Positions 17,748-26,896 are shown, counted from the first letter of the stretch. The stretch: DNA of 34,627 bases from an uncultured beta proteobacterium (GCA_903876715.1 CAIRBF010000128.1:1-34627); one strand, 5' to 3'. Made by a program: numbers and translations. The notes: generated from the sequence alone by a model not told the origin.

Positions 17748-19328
17748 CGCCTGAGCAACCTTGATACGAGCGCCCTGTGCTTGGCGAATGTCACGCGACT
17801 TGGCACGTGAACCCTGCTTGGCACGTGTCGACGGCGCAGGCGCCGAAAGCACAACGAGTTGTTGTCCTGGCTTGAGCTGGGCATTGGCGGGCAAGCCGTT
17901 CCAGCGAGCCAGTTGCGCAGTTGCCACGCCATGCCGGCGAGCAAGTTGCGCGAGAGGCTCTCCCTTCGCCGAGGCCTGTATCGTGCGTCGGGGCTGCGGC
18001 TGACGCTCCGGAATGAGCGACAGCATGGCACCATCGGCCACGCGTTCACTGACGTCGGTCTGCGCCCGGCCCGTGCGGGGCACCAGCAGCGTCGAACCCG
18101 TACGCAGCATCATGCCTGCAGGGATGCGGTTGAGCGACCGCAATTGCTCTTCGGTGGAGCCGGTCAACTGTGCGGCCTCCGCCAGCCGCATCGTCCGGGG
18201 GGCGACCCAGGCGGTCCAACTCGCCCAGGGGCCCGGGTGGCGGGCCAAGCTGTCCCGGAACATTTCTGCGTTGTCGTAGGGCAACAACAGCTGCGGGGTC
18301 CCGGCCGCCAGGACCAGGGGTTTGTTGAGTTGCGGGTTCAGGGCCTGGAAATCCTCCAGGCTCATCCCGGCCAGCCGCGCTGCGAGGGCGACGTCGATGT
18401 CGCGATCGTTGTCGACGGCCAAGAAATAGGGATGGTTCTGAAGGGGAGGGAGTTCGAGTTGGTACTGCCTCGGGTTGAGCACGATATTCTTGACTGCCTG
18501 CAACTTGGGCACGTAGTTGCGTGTTTCATCGGGCATGCGCAAGAAAGAGTATCCCGTCTGAAGACCGGAGCGTCGGGCGCCATCGATCGTGCGCTGAACA
18601 TTGCCCTGTCCCCAGTTGTACGCGGCAAGCGCAAGATGCCAGTCCCCGAACATGCGGTGCAGGGACTCGAGGTAGTCCAAGGCCGCGCGTGTGGACGCCA
18701 TGACGTCGCGCCGGTCGTCCCGGAACAAATTCTGTCGCAGGTCGAAGTCGCGTCCCGTGGCCGGCATGAACTGCCAGATGCCTGAGGCGCGTGCCACCGA
18801 CAGGGCCTGGGGGTTGAAGGCGCTCTCGATGAAGGGCAGCAACGCCAGTTCCGTAGGCAGGCCGCGCTTCTGGACCTCCTCGACGATGTGGAAGAGATAG
18901 CGGGCCCCGCGTTGCGTCATGCGTTCCACATAGTCCGGACGCGTCGAATACCACTGTTCCCAACGCTGCACCAGATCGCTGTCCAGGTCCGGTATCGAAA
19001 ACCCTCGCCGAACCCGTTGCCAGAGATCGGCCCTTGCGCTGTCTGGGAGCGTCTGCACGAAGGCGCCCTCGGCCGCCGGGTTTGCGGCTCCGTCGGAGCC
19101 GGCGCGTTCGACAAGCGCCGGGCCGATGCCCGCAGGATCTGAACCTATGTCTCCGCTTGGGTCAGCCCCACTGGGAAGCGCTTGCCTGACGGGCGCCGAC
19201 GCCGCTTCGGACCACGCCACAGGCATTGATGTGGAATCTGCCGCACCGGCTGGGATGCTGTGGCAGACGGCTGCGAGCACGACGCATGCAGCCCAGATCA
19301 CGGTGTTCCGGGTGGGGCGGGCTGTCAT
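17727..19328 (-). CDS. mltD: MltD-like membrane-bound lytic murein transglycosylase with LysM domains
   Basis: 533 residues from ATG at 19328. This start overlaps the gloB stop (ATGA), which supports it over the ATG at 19346. A signal peptide (about 1-30, ending IPAGAA) sends it to the periplasm; no lipobox cysteine is at the cleavage site, so it is probably not a lipoprotein like E. coli MltD. The SLT catalytic domain (about 140-290) has the glutamate E168 in LALLPFIESAFNP, then ASGIWQFMPATGRDF and LALAAYNWGQGNV. At least two LysM-type repeats follow (AEAAQLTGSTEEQLRSLNRI and LAQLARRHGVATAQLARWNG), ending in an Arg/Gln-rich tail. It cleaves peptidoglycan glycan strands with formation of anhydro-MurNAc ends. 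Confidence 0.92.
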   Translation of the reverse strand: MTARPTRNTVIWAACVVLAAVCHSIPAGAADSTSMPVAWSEAASAPVRQALPSGADPSGDIGSDPAGIGPALVERAGSDGAANPAAEGAFVQTLPDSARADLWQRVRRGFSIPDLDSDLVQRWEQWYSTRPDYVERMTQRGARYLFHIVEEVQKRGLPTELALLPFIESAFNPQALSVARASGIWQFMPATGRDFDLRQNLFRDDRRDVMASTRAALDYLESLHRMFGDWHLALAAYNWGQGNVQRTIDGARRSGLQTGYSFLRMPDETRNYVPKLQAVKNIVLNPRQYQLELPPLQNHPYFLAVDNDRDIDVALAARLAGMSLEDFQALNPQLNKPLVLAAGTPQLLLPYDNAEMFRDSLARHPGPWASWTAWVAPRTMRLAEAAQLTGSTEEQLRSLNRIPAGMMLRTGSTLLVPRTGRAQTDVSERVADGAMLSLIPERQPQPRRTIQASAKGEPLAQLARRHGVATAQLARWNGLPANAQLKPGQQLVVLSAPAPSTRAKQGSRAKSRDIRQAQGARIKVAQAQPPSRR

Positions 19329-20095
19329 CGGAATTCGTCTTTCCATGCGCGCAAGGCGGCGAAGACCGAAACGGCATTTGTCGCATCTGCGCCGCGGCCG
19401 CGGGCCGCTGTTGCCACCTGCTGCTCATGGCAACGCAGGAACGGATTGAGGCTCATCTCGATTTCCAGCGTCGAAGGAAGTGTCGGCAAGCCGGCGGCGC
19501 GTTGCTCCTCGCACCACCGGGCATACTCGGCCAACTCGCGGTTCGCGGGTTCCACGGCGGCCGCGAATCGCAGATTATTGAGTGTGTACTCGTGTGCACA
19601 GCAAACCCGGGTCTGCGCCGGCAGGTGTGCCAGTTTCTGAAGCGAGGCATGCATCTGCGCTGCCGAACCTTCGAAAAGCCTACCGCAGCCTGCGGAAAAC
19701 AGGGTGTCTCCGCAAAACAACAGCGGATGGCCGCTTGGATAGGGGACGAAATAGGCCACATGTCCGCGGGTGTGACCAGGCACATCCAGGGTCAGCCAAC
19801 GCAGCCCGAGCACCTCCAAAGCGTCGCCATCGCCTACGCTGACCCGGGGTTCCGGCGTACTTTCGCCCGCAGGCCCCCACACTGGGCCGTCGAGAACCGC
19901 GCGCAAGCGATCCACGCCGCCGACATGGTCACGGTGGTGATGGGTCACTAGAATGCCGACGAGCCGAAGGTTTCGCTCGTTCAATGCCTGCAAGACCGGT
20001 GCTGCTTCGCCTGGGTCCACGACCACGGCCTGACGCCCGTCGTCGACCATCCAGATGTAGTTGTCCGAGAAGGCTGGGATTGCTGTGAGCTTCAT
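19325..20095 (-). CDS. gloB: Hydroxyacylglutathione hydrolase (glyoxalase II)
   Basis: 256 residues, normal length. GloB hydrolyses S-lactoylglutathione to lactate and glutathione, the second step of methylglyoxal detoxification. The metallo-beta-lactamase metal motif is THHHRDH (51-57). Further ligands lie in VPGHTRGHVAYF, LLFCGDTLFSAGCGRLFEG and VCCAHEYTLNNLRFA. The C-terminal glutathione-binding part includes NPFLRC. Its stop overlaps the mltD start by four bases. Its ATG overlaps the ATG of the divergent methyltransferase gene (shared CATG), and a perfect TATAAT lies 17 bases upstream, inside that gene. Confidence 0.97.
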   Translation of the reverse strand: MKLTAIPAFSDNYIWMVDDGRQAVVVDPGEAAPVLQALNERNLRLVGILVTHHHRDHVGGVDRLRAVLDGPVWGPAGESTPEPRVSVGDGDALEVLGLRWLTLDVPGHTRGHVAYFVPYPSGHPLLFCGDTLFSAGCGRLFEGSAAQMHASLQKLAHLPAQTRVCCAHEYTLNNLRFAAAVEPANRELAEYARWCEEQRAAGLPTLPSTLEIEMSLNPFLRCHEQQVATAARGRGADATNAVSVFAALRAWKDEFR

Positions 20096-20891
20096 GGGAC
20101 ACCAGCGGCAGATTATAGGTAGCGCCCTCGAGGCGCCTTGCTGGTGGAACAGCCCCGCTGGTCGGCGCGTCGTCGAGTGGGAACAGCGCTGTGCTGATGA
20201 GGCCCTCGTGGATGCGTTCGGATTTCATGCGCTCCAGTTGGGTATGCCTGCCCTGGACGCGCTTCGGACCAACCGCATTTCTCACCAGTGGCTCGGCGTG
20301 CCGTCGTCCGAACTGCAGTCGTCTCCCGGATCGTGCGGCGTCGGCGTGGCCGCAGATGCGACGCCGCGGGCTGCGCGAGGTCCCATGGGCTTGCTCCGCT
20401 GTGATTTCGATGCGCTCCCATTTCCCGGACGAAGCCTGGACGTGGTCGTCCTGGCGCACGCCCTGGAGCAGTCCCGCGACCCGCACCTGGCGCTTGCAGA
20501 GGTCGAGCGGGTCCTGGTCCCTGAGGGACGCCTGCTGATCTTCGGTCTGAATCCTGCCAGCCTGTGGGGCTTGCAGCCGCCGTGGGGCCAGGAGGCCTGC
20601 CAGCCTATTGCCTATCGTCGCCTGCGCGACTGGTTGCGGCTGCTGAGCTTCGAGGTCGAGCGGGCGCGTTTCGGGTGGTTCCGCCCACCCTTGGCCCGCG
20701 CCGAATGGCTGGACCGGTTGGAGTGGATGGAGCGCATGGGTGCCCGGTGGTGGCCCGTGTTTGGCGCCGTGTACGCCATCGAGGCGGTGCGTCGGGTCCG
20801 TGGTATGCGGCTCGTGGGCTTGGCGCGTCGTCAGGCACGCTACGCGAATGCGCCCAGGACGGCGGTCACTGCCAGGCATGGCAGGCCGTGA
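20094..20891 (+). CDS. Methyltransferase-fold protein with degenerate SAM motif
   Basis: 265 residues if it starts at the ATG at 20094, the only normal start near the conserved part; a TTG at 20061 is in frame but would lie inside gloB. The C-terminal half of a class I SAM methyltransferase is clear: [23 protein letters not shown] (read as the acidic loop and motif IV) and [18 protein letters not shown] (post-motif). The N-terminal glycine-rich motif I (usually D/E-x-G-x-G-x-G) is not recognisable. N-terminal [18 protein letters not shown] and WGLQPPWG are features I associate with the beta-proteobacterial family next to gloB and rnhA. Substrate unknown; it may not bind SAM in the normal way. 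Confidence 0.75.
   Translation: MGHQRQIIGSALEAPCWWNSPAGRRVVEWEQRCADEALVDAFGFHALQLGMPALDALRTNRISHQWLGVPSSELQSSPGSCGVGVAADATPRAARGPMGLLRCDFDALPFPGRSLDVVVLAHALEQSRDPHLALAEVERVLVPEGRLLIFGLNPASLWGLQPPWGQEACQPIAYRRLRDWLRLLSFEVERARFGWFRPPLARAEWLDRLEWMERMGARWWPVFGAVYAIEAVRRVRGMRLVGLARRQARYANAPRTAVTARHGRP
20112..20117 (-). promoter_or_regulatory. -10 box of the gloB promoter
   Basis: Perfect TATAAT on the minus strand in the context ACCTATAATCTG, nearly the same as the rho promoter context. The expected start near 20105 leaves a 10-base leader without a ribosome-binding site before the gloB ATG. The -35 region is weak. The box lies in codons 7-8 of the divergent methyltransferase gene. Confidence 0.55.
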
Positions 20892-20988
20892 CCGCCCTGG
20901 GCCTGATGTGCAAGGCACGGATCCGAACGCAGGAGCCCACTCTCGAATCGGCAGGGCTGATCCTGTTTCAACCCCGATGGAATCGTGC

Positions 20989-21435
20989 ATGAAGGAAGTC
21001 TTGATCTACACCGACGGAGCCTGCAAGGGCAACCCCGGCCCGGGCGGTTGGGGGGCTTGGCTTCGCAGCGGCCCTCACGAGCGCGAGATCTGGGGTGGCG
21101 AGGCGCTGACGACGAACAACCGCATGGAGTTGACCGCCGTCATCGAGGCGCTGGCAGCGCTGAAGTCGCGCAGCCGAGTGAGCCTGCACCTGGACAGTGA
21201 TTACGTCCGTCAAGGCATCACGAGCTGGATCCACGGCTGGAAGCGAAAGGGCTGGCGCACGGCATCGGGCCAGCCGGTCAAGAACATCGACTTGTGGCAG
21301 CGCCTGGATGCCGTCGTGGCTACCCACGAGATCGAATGGCACTGGGTGCGCGGACATTCCGGCGACCCGGGCAACGAGCGGGCCGACGCGCTGGCCAATC
21401 GTGGCGTCGACGGCGTATTGAGCAGGGTGGTGTGA
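20989..21435 (+). CDS. rnhA: Ribonuclease HI
   Basis: 148 residues from the ATG at 20989; an in-frame ATG at 20977 adds four residues. RNase HI cuts the RNA of RNA-DNA hybrids. The active-site carboxylates are all present: D9 ([16 protein letters not shown]), E47 (NNRMELTA), D69 (HLDSDYV) and D133 ([11 protein letters not shown]), with the histidine H123 in [11 protein letters not shown]. The basic handle region [15 protein letters not shown] is kept, as in the E. coli enzyme. It lies 97 bases after the methyltransferase-fold gene. No dnaQ follows, unlike in many proteobacteria. Confidence 0.98.
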   Translation: MKEVLIYTDGACKGNPGPGGWGAWLRSGPHEREIWGGEALTTNNRMELTAVIEALAALKSRSRVSLHLDSDYVRQGITSWIHGWKRKGWRTASGQPVKNIDLWQRLDAVVATHEIEWHWVRGHSGDPGNERADALANRGVDGVLSRVV

Positions 21436-21505
21436 TTGGTTTATCGAAGACCCTGGGGCGGAAAAGGGCAAGCCCGATTACATTGCAAAGTTTGGAGCAC
21501 GGTTC

Positions 21506-23017
21506 ATGGCGGGTAGAAAAATTCATCTGGTGGTAGCGTTGGTCGGCGTTGTTGTCGCTGGCGGCGGCGCTTGGTGGTACCAGAACCATGGACCGGGTGC
21601 CTTGGCTCAGGGTGCTGGAGTGGGTGGCAACAGCCCGGGTATCGCATCGCCCGCTGCAGGCGCTGGCCCGGGCGGGCCTGGCGCAGCTGCTCCCGGTGCG
21701 GGTGGTCCCGGCTCTGGCAGCGGAGCGGGTCCCAAGGGTGATGGCGCCAAAGGGGGCCCCGGTGGCGGCGGGCCGGTGCCCGTCGAGGTTGCGCGTGTCG
21801 AGCCAACCCGGCTGGAAGACGACACCCAGGCCGTTGGTACCTTGCGCGCCCGCCAGGGGGTCATCCTGCGTCCCGAGGTGAGTGGGCGCATCCGGACGCT
21901 GCAATTCGCTGACGGGCAGCGCGTGCGCAAAGGGCAGTTGCTGGTCCAACTCGACGACACACTACAGCAAGCGCAATTGAAACAGGCAGAGGCCTCAGCA
22001 GCGATTGCGCGTACGAACCTGCAGCGCAGCCGTGAATTGGCGTCGCAGAACTTCGTCAGCCAGAGCGCGGTTGACCAGAATGCAGCGGCACTGGAGGTTG
22101 CGCAGGCCCAGGTCGCCCTCGCCCAGGCGCAGATCGGACGCATGAAGGTGCTTGCGCCCTTCGATGGCGTGGCGGGGATCCGCAGCGTCAACGTCGGCGA
22201 TTACGTCAAGGACGGCGCCGACATCGTGATGATCGAAGATCTTTCCGCCTTGTGGGTGGACTTCCGCCTGCCCGAACGCTTCCTGGCTCGACTGAGTCCC
22301 GGGCAATCGATCGAAATGGCCATCGACGCGCTGCCCGGACGCAAGTTCCAGGCGCGGGTGGATGCCATCGATGCGCAGCTTGACGCGAACGGCCGGTCCA
22401 TCCTGGTACGTGGCCGCATGGCGAACACCGATGGCGCGCTGCGCGGCGGCATGTTTGCGCGCGTGCGTGCCGTGTTTGACGTCCGCGAGGCTGCGCTGGT
22501 GGTGCCCGAGGAGGCGCTCGTGCCCTTGGGCGATCGCCAGTTGGTGTTCAAAGTCGTCGACGCGCCTGGGGATACCGGGGGCAAGGTTACTCAGCGCAGC
22601 CCGGTTCGCATCGGCATGCGGGTACCGGGCAAGGTGGAAATCCTTGAGGGTGTCGACAAGGGTGACACGGTAGTCGTCGCTGGGCAGGCCCGCCTGATGC
22701 GCGGTGAGGCGGTACCGGTTCGCATCGTCGATCTGAATCGTCCTGGTGGCGGACGGCCTGCGGGCGGCGCTGGTGCAGCACCGGGTGCCGGTGCTCCCGG
22801 GGGCGCAGCTGGCAAGGGCGAGACCGGCAAAGGCGCCGCCCCTGGAGCAGGGAATCCGAGCGCTGCGGTCGGCGCGCCAGCCAGCGACGGCAAAGCTGAA
22901 AAGACGGCTCCCGGCACCGCGCCGGGTGCTGGCTGGTCCAAGGGAGAGCGGCCTGCACGGCCCGCTGCGGCGAGTCCGGCGCCTGGGGGCGGCGGCGCTG
23001 CCGGGCCCCGGCCTTGA
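21506..23017 (+). CDS. RND efflux periplasmic adaptor (membrane fusion protein)
   Basis: 503 residues, about 100 more than usual for the family. An N-terminal membrane anchor (about 7-24) has no lipobox. A Gly/Ala/Pro-rich stretch follows (about 30-90), then the adaptor proper: VPVEVARVEPTRLEDDTQAVG, a lipoyl half with PEVSGRIRTLQFADGQRVRKG, a short coiled-coil hairpin (QAEASAAIARTNLQRSRELA), APFDGVAGIRSVNVGDYV, and a beta-barrel domain ending near residue 410. The last ~90 residues are again Gly/Ala/Pro-rich low complexity with several Lys. It links the inner-membrane pump to an outer-membrane channel. The pump gene follows after 38 bases, so the two form an operon; no regulator gene is adjacent. 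Confidence 0.95.
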   Translation: MAGRKIHLVVALVGVVVAGGGAWWYQNHGPGALAQGAGVGGNSPGIASPAAGAGPGGPGAAAPGAGGPGSGSGAGPKGDGAKGGPGGGGPVPVEVARVEPTRLEDDTQAVGTLRARQGVILRPEVSGRIRTLQFADGQRVRKGQLLVQLDDTLQQAQLKQAEASAAIARTNLQRSRELASQNFVSQSAVDQNAAALEVAQAQVALAQAQIGRMKVLAPFDGVAGIRSVNVGDYVKDGADIVMIEDLSALWVDFRLPERFLARLSPGQSIEMAIDALPGRKFQARVDAIDAQLDANGRSILVRGRMANTDGALRGGMFARVRAVFDVREAALVVPEEALVPLGDRQLVFKVVDAPGDTGGKVTQRSPVRIGMRVPGKVEILEGVDKGDTVVVAGQARLMRGEAVPVRIVDLNRPGGGRPAGGAGAAPGAGAPGGAAGKGETGKGAAPGAGNPSAAVGAPASDGKAEKTAPGTAPGAGWSKGERPARPAAASPAPGGGGAAGPRP

Positions 23018-23055
23018 ACCTGTCTGACGTTGCCTGATCCTCGAAGGGACTGGTC

Positions 23056-26000
23056 ATGAAGTTGTCGGAAACCTCGATCCGCCGGCCGGTGTTCGCCACG
23101 GTCATGTCCTTGATGATCGTCCTGCTCGGGGTGGTTTCGTTCTCGAACTTGTCAGTGCGCGAGTACCCCCGCATCGACGAGCCCGTGGTGACGGTCAACA
23201 CCCGGTTGCTGGGCGCCTCCGCGGAGGTGATCGAGTCGCAGGTCACCAAGCCGCTCGAGGATTCGATCGCGGGTATCGACGGCATTGACATCCTGTCCTC
23301 GATCTCCCGCGCCGAGCAAAGCCAGATCACGGCCCGCTTCAAGCTCAGCAAAGACCCGGACTCCGCGGCAGCCGACGTTCGTGACCGGGTGTCGCGCATC
23401 CGAGGCCGCCTGCCGGCCTCCATCGAAGAGCCGATCATTGCCAAGGTCGAGGCCGATGCTTTCCCTGTGGTCTGGTTGGCCTTCAACAGCGCGAACCTGT
23501 CGCCGCTGCAAATCACCGACCTGATCAACCGCGTCGTCAAGCCCCGCCTTCAAACCATACCAGGCGTGGCCGACGTGCAGATCAACGGTGATCGCAAGTT
23601 TGCCATGCGCATCTGGCTCGATCCGGACCAATTGGCCGCCTTCCGCCTGACCGTACAGGATGTCGAAGACGCTTTGCGGCGCCAGAACCTGGAGGTCCCG
23701 GCTGGCCGTATCGAAAGCCAGCAGCGTGAGTTCAACGTCACCGCGCGCACCGACCTCAACACCGAGGTGCAGTTCGGGCAGATCGCGTTACGAGTCGTCA
23801 ACGGCTACACCGTCAGGTTGCGCGATGTGGCGCGGATCGAACAGGCTCCAGCCAATGAGCGCTCCATCGTCCGTATGAACGGCAAGCCGTCGGTGTCCGC
23901 CGGCGTGATCCGGAACGCCACGTCCAACCCCTTGCAGATCTCTGCCGGGGTTCGAGAGTTGTTGCCCAAGATCCAGCAGGACCTTCCAGCGGGACTCGAG
24001 GTCGCCATTGCCAATGACAACTCGGTGTTCATCGACCGCTCGATCAAATCGGTCTACAAGACGACGGCAGAGGCCGTTGTGCTCGTCGCCCTGGTCGTTT
24101 TCTTGTTCCTGCGAACCCTGCGCGCCTCGATCATTCCGCTCGTGACGATTCCGGTCAGCCTGATCGGCGTGTTTTCGCTGATGGCCCTGGCAGGCTTCAC
24201 GATCAACACCCTCACGTTGCTTTCGCTCGTGCTGGCCATTGGCCTGGTGGTCGACGACTCCATCGTTGTGCTTGAAAACATCTTCCGCCATATCGAGGAG
24301 GGCTTGACACCGGTGAAGGCGGCGCTCAAAGGGGTACGCGAGATCGCCTTTGCCGTGCTGGCCATGACGATGACGCTTGCGGCGGTGTTTGCGCCTCTGG
24401 CGTTCACGCCGGGGCGAACCGGGCGTCTGTTCATCGAGTTCGCCCTGACGCTGGCCGGCGCGGTGGTCGTCTCGGGCTTCGTGGCGCTGACGTTGACACC
24501 GATGATGTGCAGCAAGTTGCTGCGCCACAACCCCAAGCCCAGTGCCTTCGACCGTGGGATGGAGCGGGTCCTGGTGGCCATCACCGACGCATACGCTGTG
24601 GCTTTGCGGTGGGTGCTGGGCCACCGCTGGGTGATCCTTCTCGTGATGGCCGGATCGGCCGGCGGGAGCTGGTGGCTCTACTCCACGACACGCAGCGAAC
24701 TCGCCCCCATGGAAGATCGGGGCGTGATCCTCACCAGCGTGACAGCGCCAGACGGCGCGACGCTGGAGTACACGACACGCTACCTGCGTGCCATCGAGCG
24801 CATCACCGCAGACTATGGCAAGGAGTTCGATCGCACCTTCATCGTAGCCGGCAGCCCGACGGTAGCCCAGGGGTCGGCCGTGCTGCGCGCGGTTGACTGG
24901 GAGGAGCGCGACAAGACGACGATGCAGATTGCCCGGGAACTGCAAGGCAAGCTTGCTGGTCTGCCCGGCGTGACGGCCTTTCCCATCACCCCGCCAAGCC
25001 TGGGGCAGGGCTTTCGCTCGCGGCCTGTCAACTTCGTCGTCGTCACCAACGACAGCTACGAGAACCTGTCCCGTGTGGCGCAGGCTTTCGTCGCCGAGAT
25101 GGGGCGCAACCCCGGCATCGTCGCTCCGGACGTCGATCTGCGCCTGAACAAGCCTGAACTGCTGCTCGAGGTCGATCGCGACCGCGCTGCCGATGCCGGC
25201 GTCAGCGTAGACCAGGTGGCGAGGATGGTGGAGACGATGCTCGGTGGGCGCGCGGTCACGCGCTACAAGCGCGACGCGGAGCAGTACGATGTGCTGGTCC
25301 AGACGACCGCGCGTGGCCGTACGACGCCTGAGGATATCGATCGCCTGTTCGTTCGCGGCCGCAACGACACGATGGTGCCGCTGTCGGCGTTGGTCAAGGT
25401 GAAGGAATCGGTGAGCCCTCGTGAGCTGAACCACTTCAACCAGAGGCGGTCGGTCACGATCACCGCGAACCTCGCGCCGGGGTATTCGCTCGGCGAGGCG
25501 CTGCAGTTCATGGACGCCACCGCGTCCAAGATCCTCAAGCCCGGCTACGCGACAGAACTCAATGGCGAGAGTCGTGAGTTCAAGGCGGCCAGCGGCGCAT
25601 TGGCGGTTGTCTTCCTCCTCGCGCTGCTGTTCATCTTCCTGGTGTTGTCGGCCCAGTTCGAGAGCTTCATTGACCCCTTCGTCATCCTTCTGGCGGTGCC
25701 CCTTTCCATGCTCGGCGCGCTGGCAGCCTTGCAGTGGAGCGGGGGCACACTCAATGTGTACTCGCAGATCGGCTTGGTCACACTCGTCGGTTTGATCACG
25801 AAGCACGGTATTCTCATCGTCGAGTTCTCGAATCAGTTGCGCCAGCAGGGACGCCAGGTGGTCGAAGCCGCCGTGGAGGCTTCGAGCTTGCGTCTGCGCC
25901 CCATCCTGATGACCACGGGCGCGATGGTGTTGGGCGCATTGCCGCTGGCCCTTGCCACCGGTGCCGGCGCGGAGAGCCGGCGACAGATAGGGTGGGTCAT

Positions 26001-26193
26001 CGTCGGTGGGATGAGCCTGGGCACCCTGCTGACCATCTTTGTCGTGCCGACGGTTTACACCTTGTTCGCTCGCAAGGCCATCCCGGGTGAGGTGGTGGTT
26101 CCAGACGACGACGGCGGCCACGAGCCAGCGCGCGCTCCCGACGCCGCGCCTAAGCCGGTGACACCTGCGGTCGCCGCTGGGGCGGGTGACTGA
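23056..26193 (+). CDS. RND efflux transporter permease (HAE1/AcrB-like)
   Basis: 1,045 residues, full length. It begins MKLSETSIRRPVFATVMSLM, giving transmembrane helix 1, and shows the two-fold repeated RND plan: a large periplasmic loop, six helices, a second loop and a second helix set. The proton-relay aspartates are D400 and D401 in LVVDDSIVVLENIF, and the partner lysine is in LITKHGILIVEFSNQL. The porter domain begins with REYPRIDEPVVTVNTR, typical of the MexF/MdtBC-related pumps rather than AcrB proper. It uses the proton gradient to export small molecules, probably drugs or other hydrophobic compounds; the substrate cannot be predicted. Pairs with the adaptor gene upstream. No outer-membrane factor gene follows; only a pseudogene does. 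Confidence 0.97.
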   Translation: MKLSETSIRRPVFATVMSLMIVLLGVVSFSNLSVREYPRIDEPVVTVNTRLLGASAEVIESQVTKPLEDSIAGIDGIDILSSISRAEQSQITARFKLSKDPDSAAADVRDRVSRIRGRLPASIEEPIIAKVEADAFPVVWLAFNSANLSPLQITDLINRVVKPRLQTIPGVADVQINGDRKFAMRIWLDPDQLAAFRLTVQDVEDALRRQNLEVPAGRIESQQREFNVTARTDLNTEVQFGQIALRVVNGYTVRLRDVARIEQAPANERSIVRMNGKPSVSAGVIRNATSNPLQISAGVRELLPKIQQDLPAGLEVAIANDNSVFIDRSIKSVYKTTAEAVVLVALVVFLFLRTLRASIIPLVTIPVSLIGVFSLMALAGFTINTLTLLSLVLAIGLVVDDSIVVLENIFRHIEEGLTPVKAALKGVREIAFAVLAMTMTLAAVFAPLAFTPGRTGRLFIEFALTLAGAVVVSGFVALTLTPMMCSKLLRHNPKPSAFDRGMERVLVAITDAYAVALRWVLGHRWVILLVMAGSAGGSWWLYSTTRSELAPMEDRGVILTSVTAPDGATLEYTTRYLRAIERITADYGKEFDRTFIVAGSPTVAQGSAVLRAVDWEERDKTTMQIARELQGKLAGLPGVTAFPITPPSLGQGFRSRPVNFVVVTNDSYENLSRVAQAFVAEMGRNPGIVAPDVDLRLNKPELLLEVDRDRAADAGVSVDQVARMVETMLGGRAVTRYKRDAEQYDVLVQTTARGRTTPEDIDRLFVRGRNDTMVPLSALVKVKESVSPRELNHFNQRRSVTITANLAPGYSLGEALQFMDATASKILKPGYATELNGESREFKAASGALAVVFLLALLFIFLVLSAQFESFIDPFVILLAVPLSMLGALAALQWSGGTLNVYSQIGLVTLVGLITKHGILIVEFSNQLRQQGRQVVEAAVEASSLRLRPILMTTGAMVLGALPLALATGAGAESRRQIGWVIVGGMSLGTLLTIFVVPTVYTLFARKAIPGEVVVPDDDGGHEPARAPDAAPKPVTPAVAAGAGD

Positions 26194-26229
26194 GCAACAT
26201 GGGCCGGACACCGCACCGCGCCTGGCTCT

Positions 26230-26820
26230 ATCGACCACGTCAAACGGCTGACGCTCGCCCACAAGGTTCATGCCCGCCCACCGGTACCGGTGCAGGTGCC
26301 TGCGCGGGCGACGAACTTGCCGGAGTTGATCGACAATTCGCAGCGTAAGGGCGAGATCGATCACCTGGCACGGCTTTGCGAGCGCCACGGCGTTGCCGCG
26401 CCGTCGAGCGGCAACATTCAATTCAGCGTAACGCGGAGTCCTGCCTTGCGCCTGAAGCGGAAACAGGTCAGAGGCAGCCCCTCAGCGCCTGCACGACTTG
26501 TCCGAGTGCGTGGCCCAGGCCAGCGAGTTGATGCGCACGCGCGTGGAGATCGCCCGGGAGCGACAGAACCAGGTCTGCTGGCGTCGATGGAGCGCCACGC
26601 CCGACCGCAACTGCGGCTGCGGCTGCAGCGGACCGTCGAAGGTCTTTCGGTGGCAGCCGTTACCTACCAAGTGGCGGGCCTGATCGGGTACGTTGCCAAG
26701 GCCTTGGCAGATGCCGGCCTTTCGATCGATCCTGAGGTGATGGTAGGCTCGTTTGTGCCGTTGGCGGTCGTGCTGCTCTAACTCGGGCTGCGCCGGATAC
26801 GCAGGCGACTGAATCGGGTG
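26230..26820 (+). pseudogene. Remnant of a DUF3422 family gene
   Basis: Three pieces of one DUF3422-type protein are visible in order. The N-terminal part (frame 1, 26230-26467) reads LTLAHKVHARPPVPVQVPAR and then DHLARLCERHGVAAPSSG and LRLK. A middle piece in frame 2 (26483-26574) reads LHDLSECVAQASELMRTRVE. The C-terminal part is back in frame 1 from 26575: LLASMERHARPQLRLRL, then RTVEGLSVAAVTYQVAGLIG. A TAA at 26779-26781 interrupts the usual end, since the frame continues LGLRRIRRRLN after it. So a large internal part is gone near 26467-26483, there is a frameshift near 26575, and there is an internal stop. No credible start codon is left in frame 1. Intact relatives are membrane-anchored proteins of unknown function. 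Confidence 0.85.
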
Positions 26821-26896
26821 GATCGAAGCCACCGAGCCGACCCGACCGATCGGCGATGGTTCCGTCGAAGCATCTCGGTGCCGAGGAGAAGTTCTC

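Noticed and set aside
23788-26421. An 877-codon open frame antisense to the RND pump gene
   Set aside because: It is a shadow of the pump gene: very rich in His, Arg and Gln, with no recognisable domain.
26290-26781. A 163-residue intact small gene after the RND pump
   Set aside because: Its ends match the two ends of DUF3422 proteins, and part of the missing middle is in another frame, so it is a pseudogene remnant.
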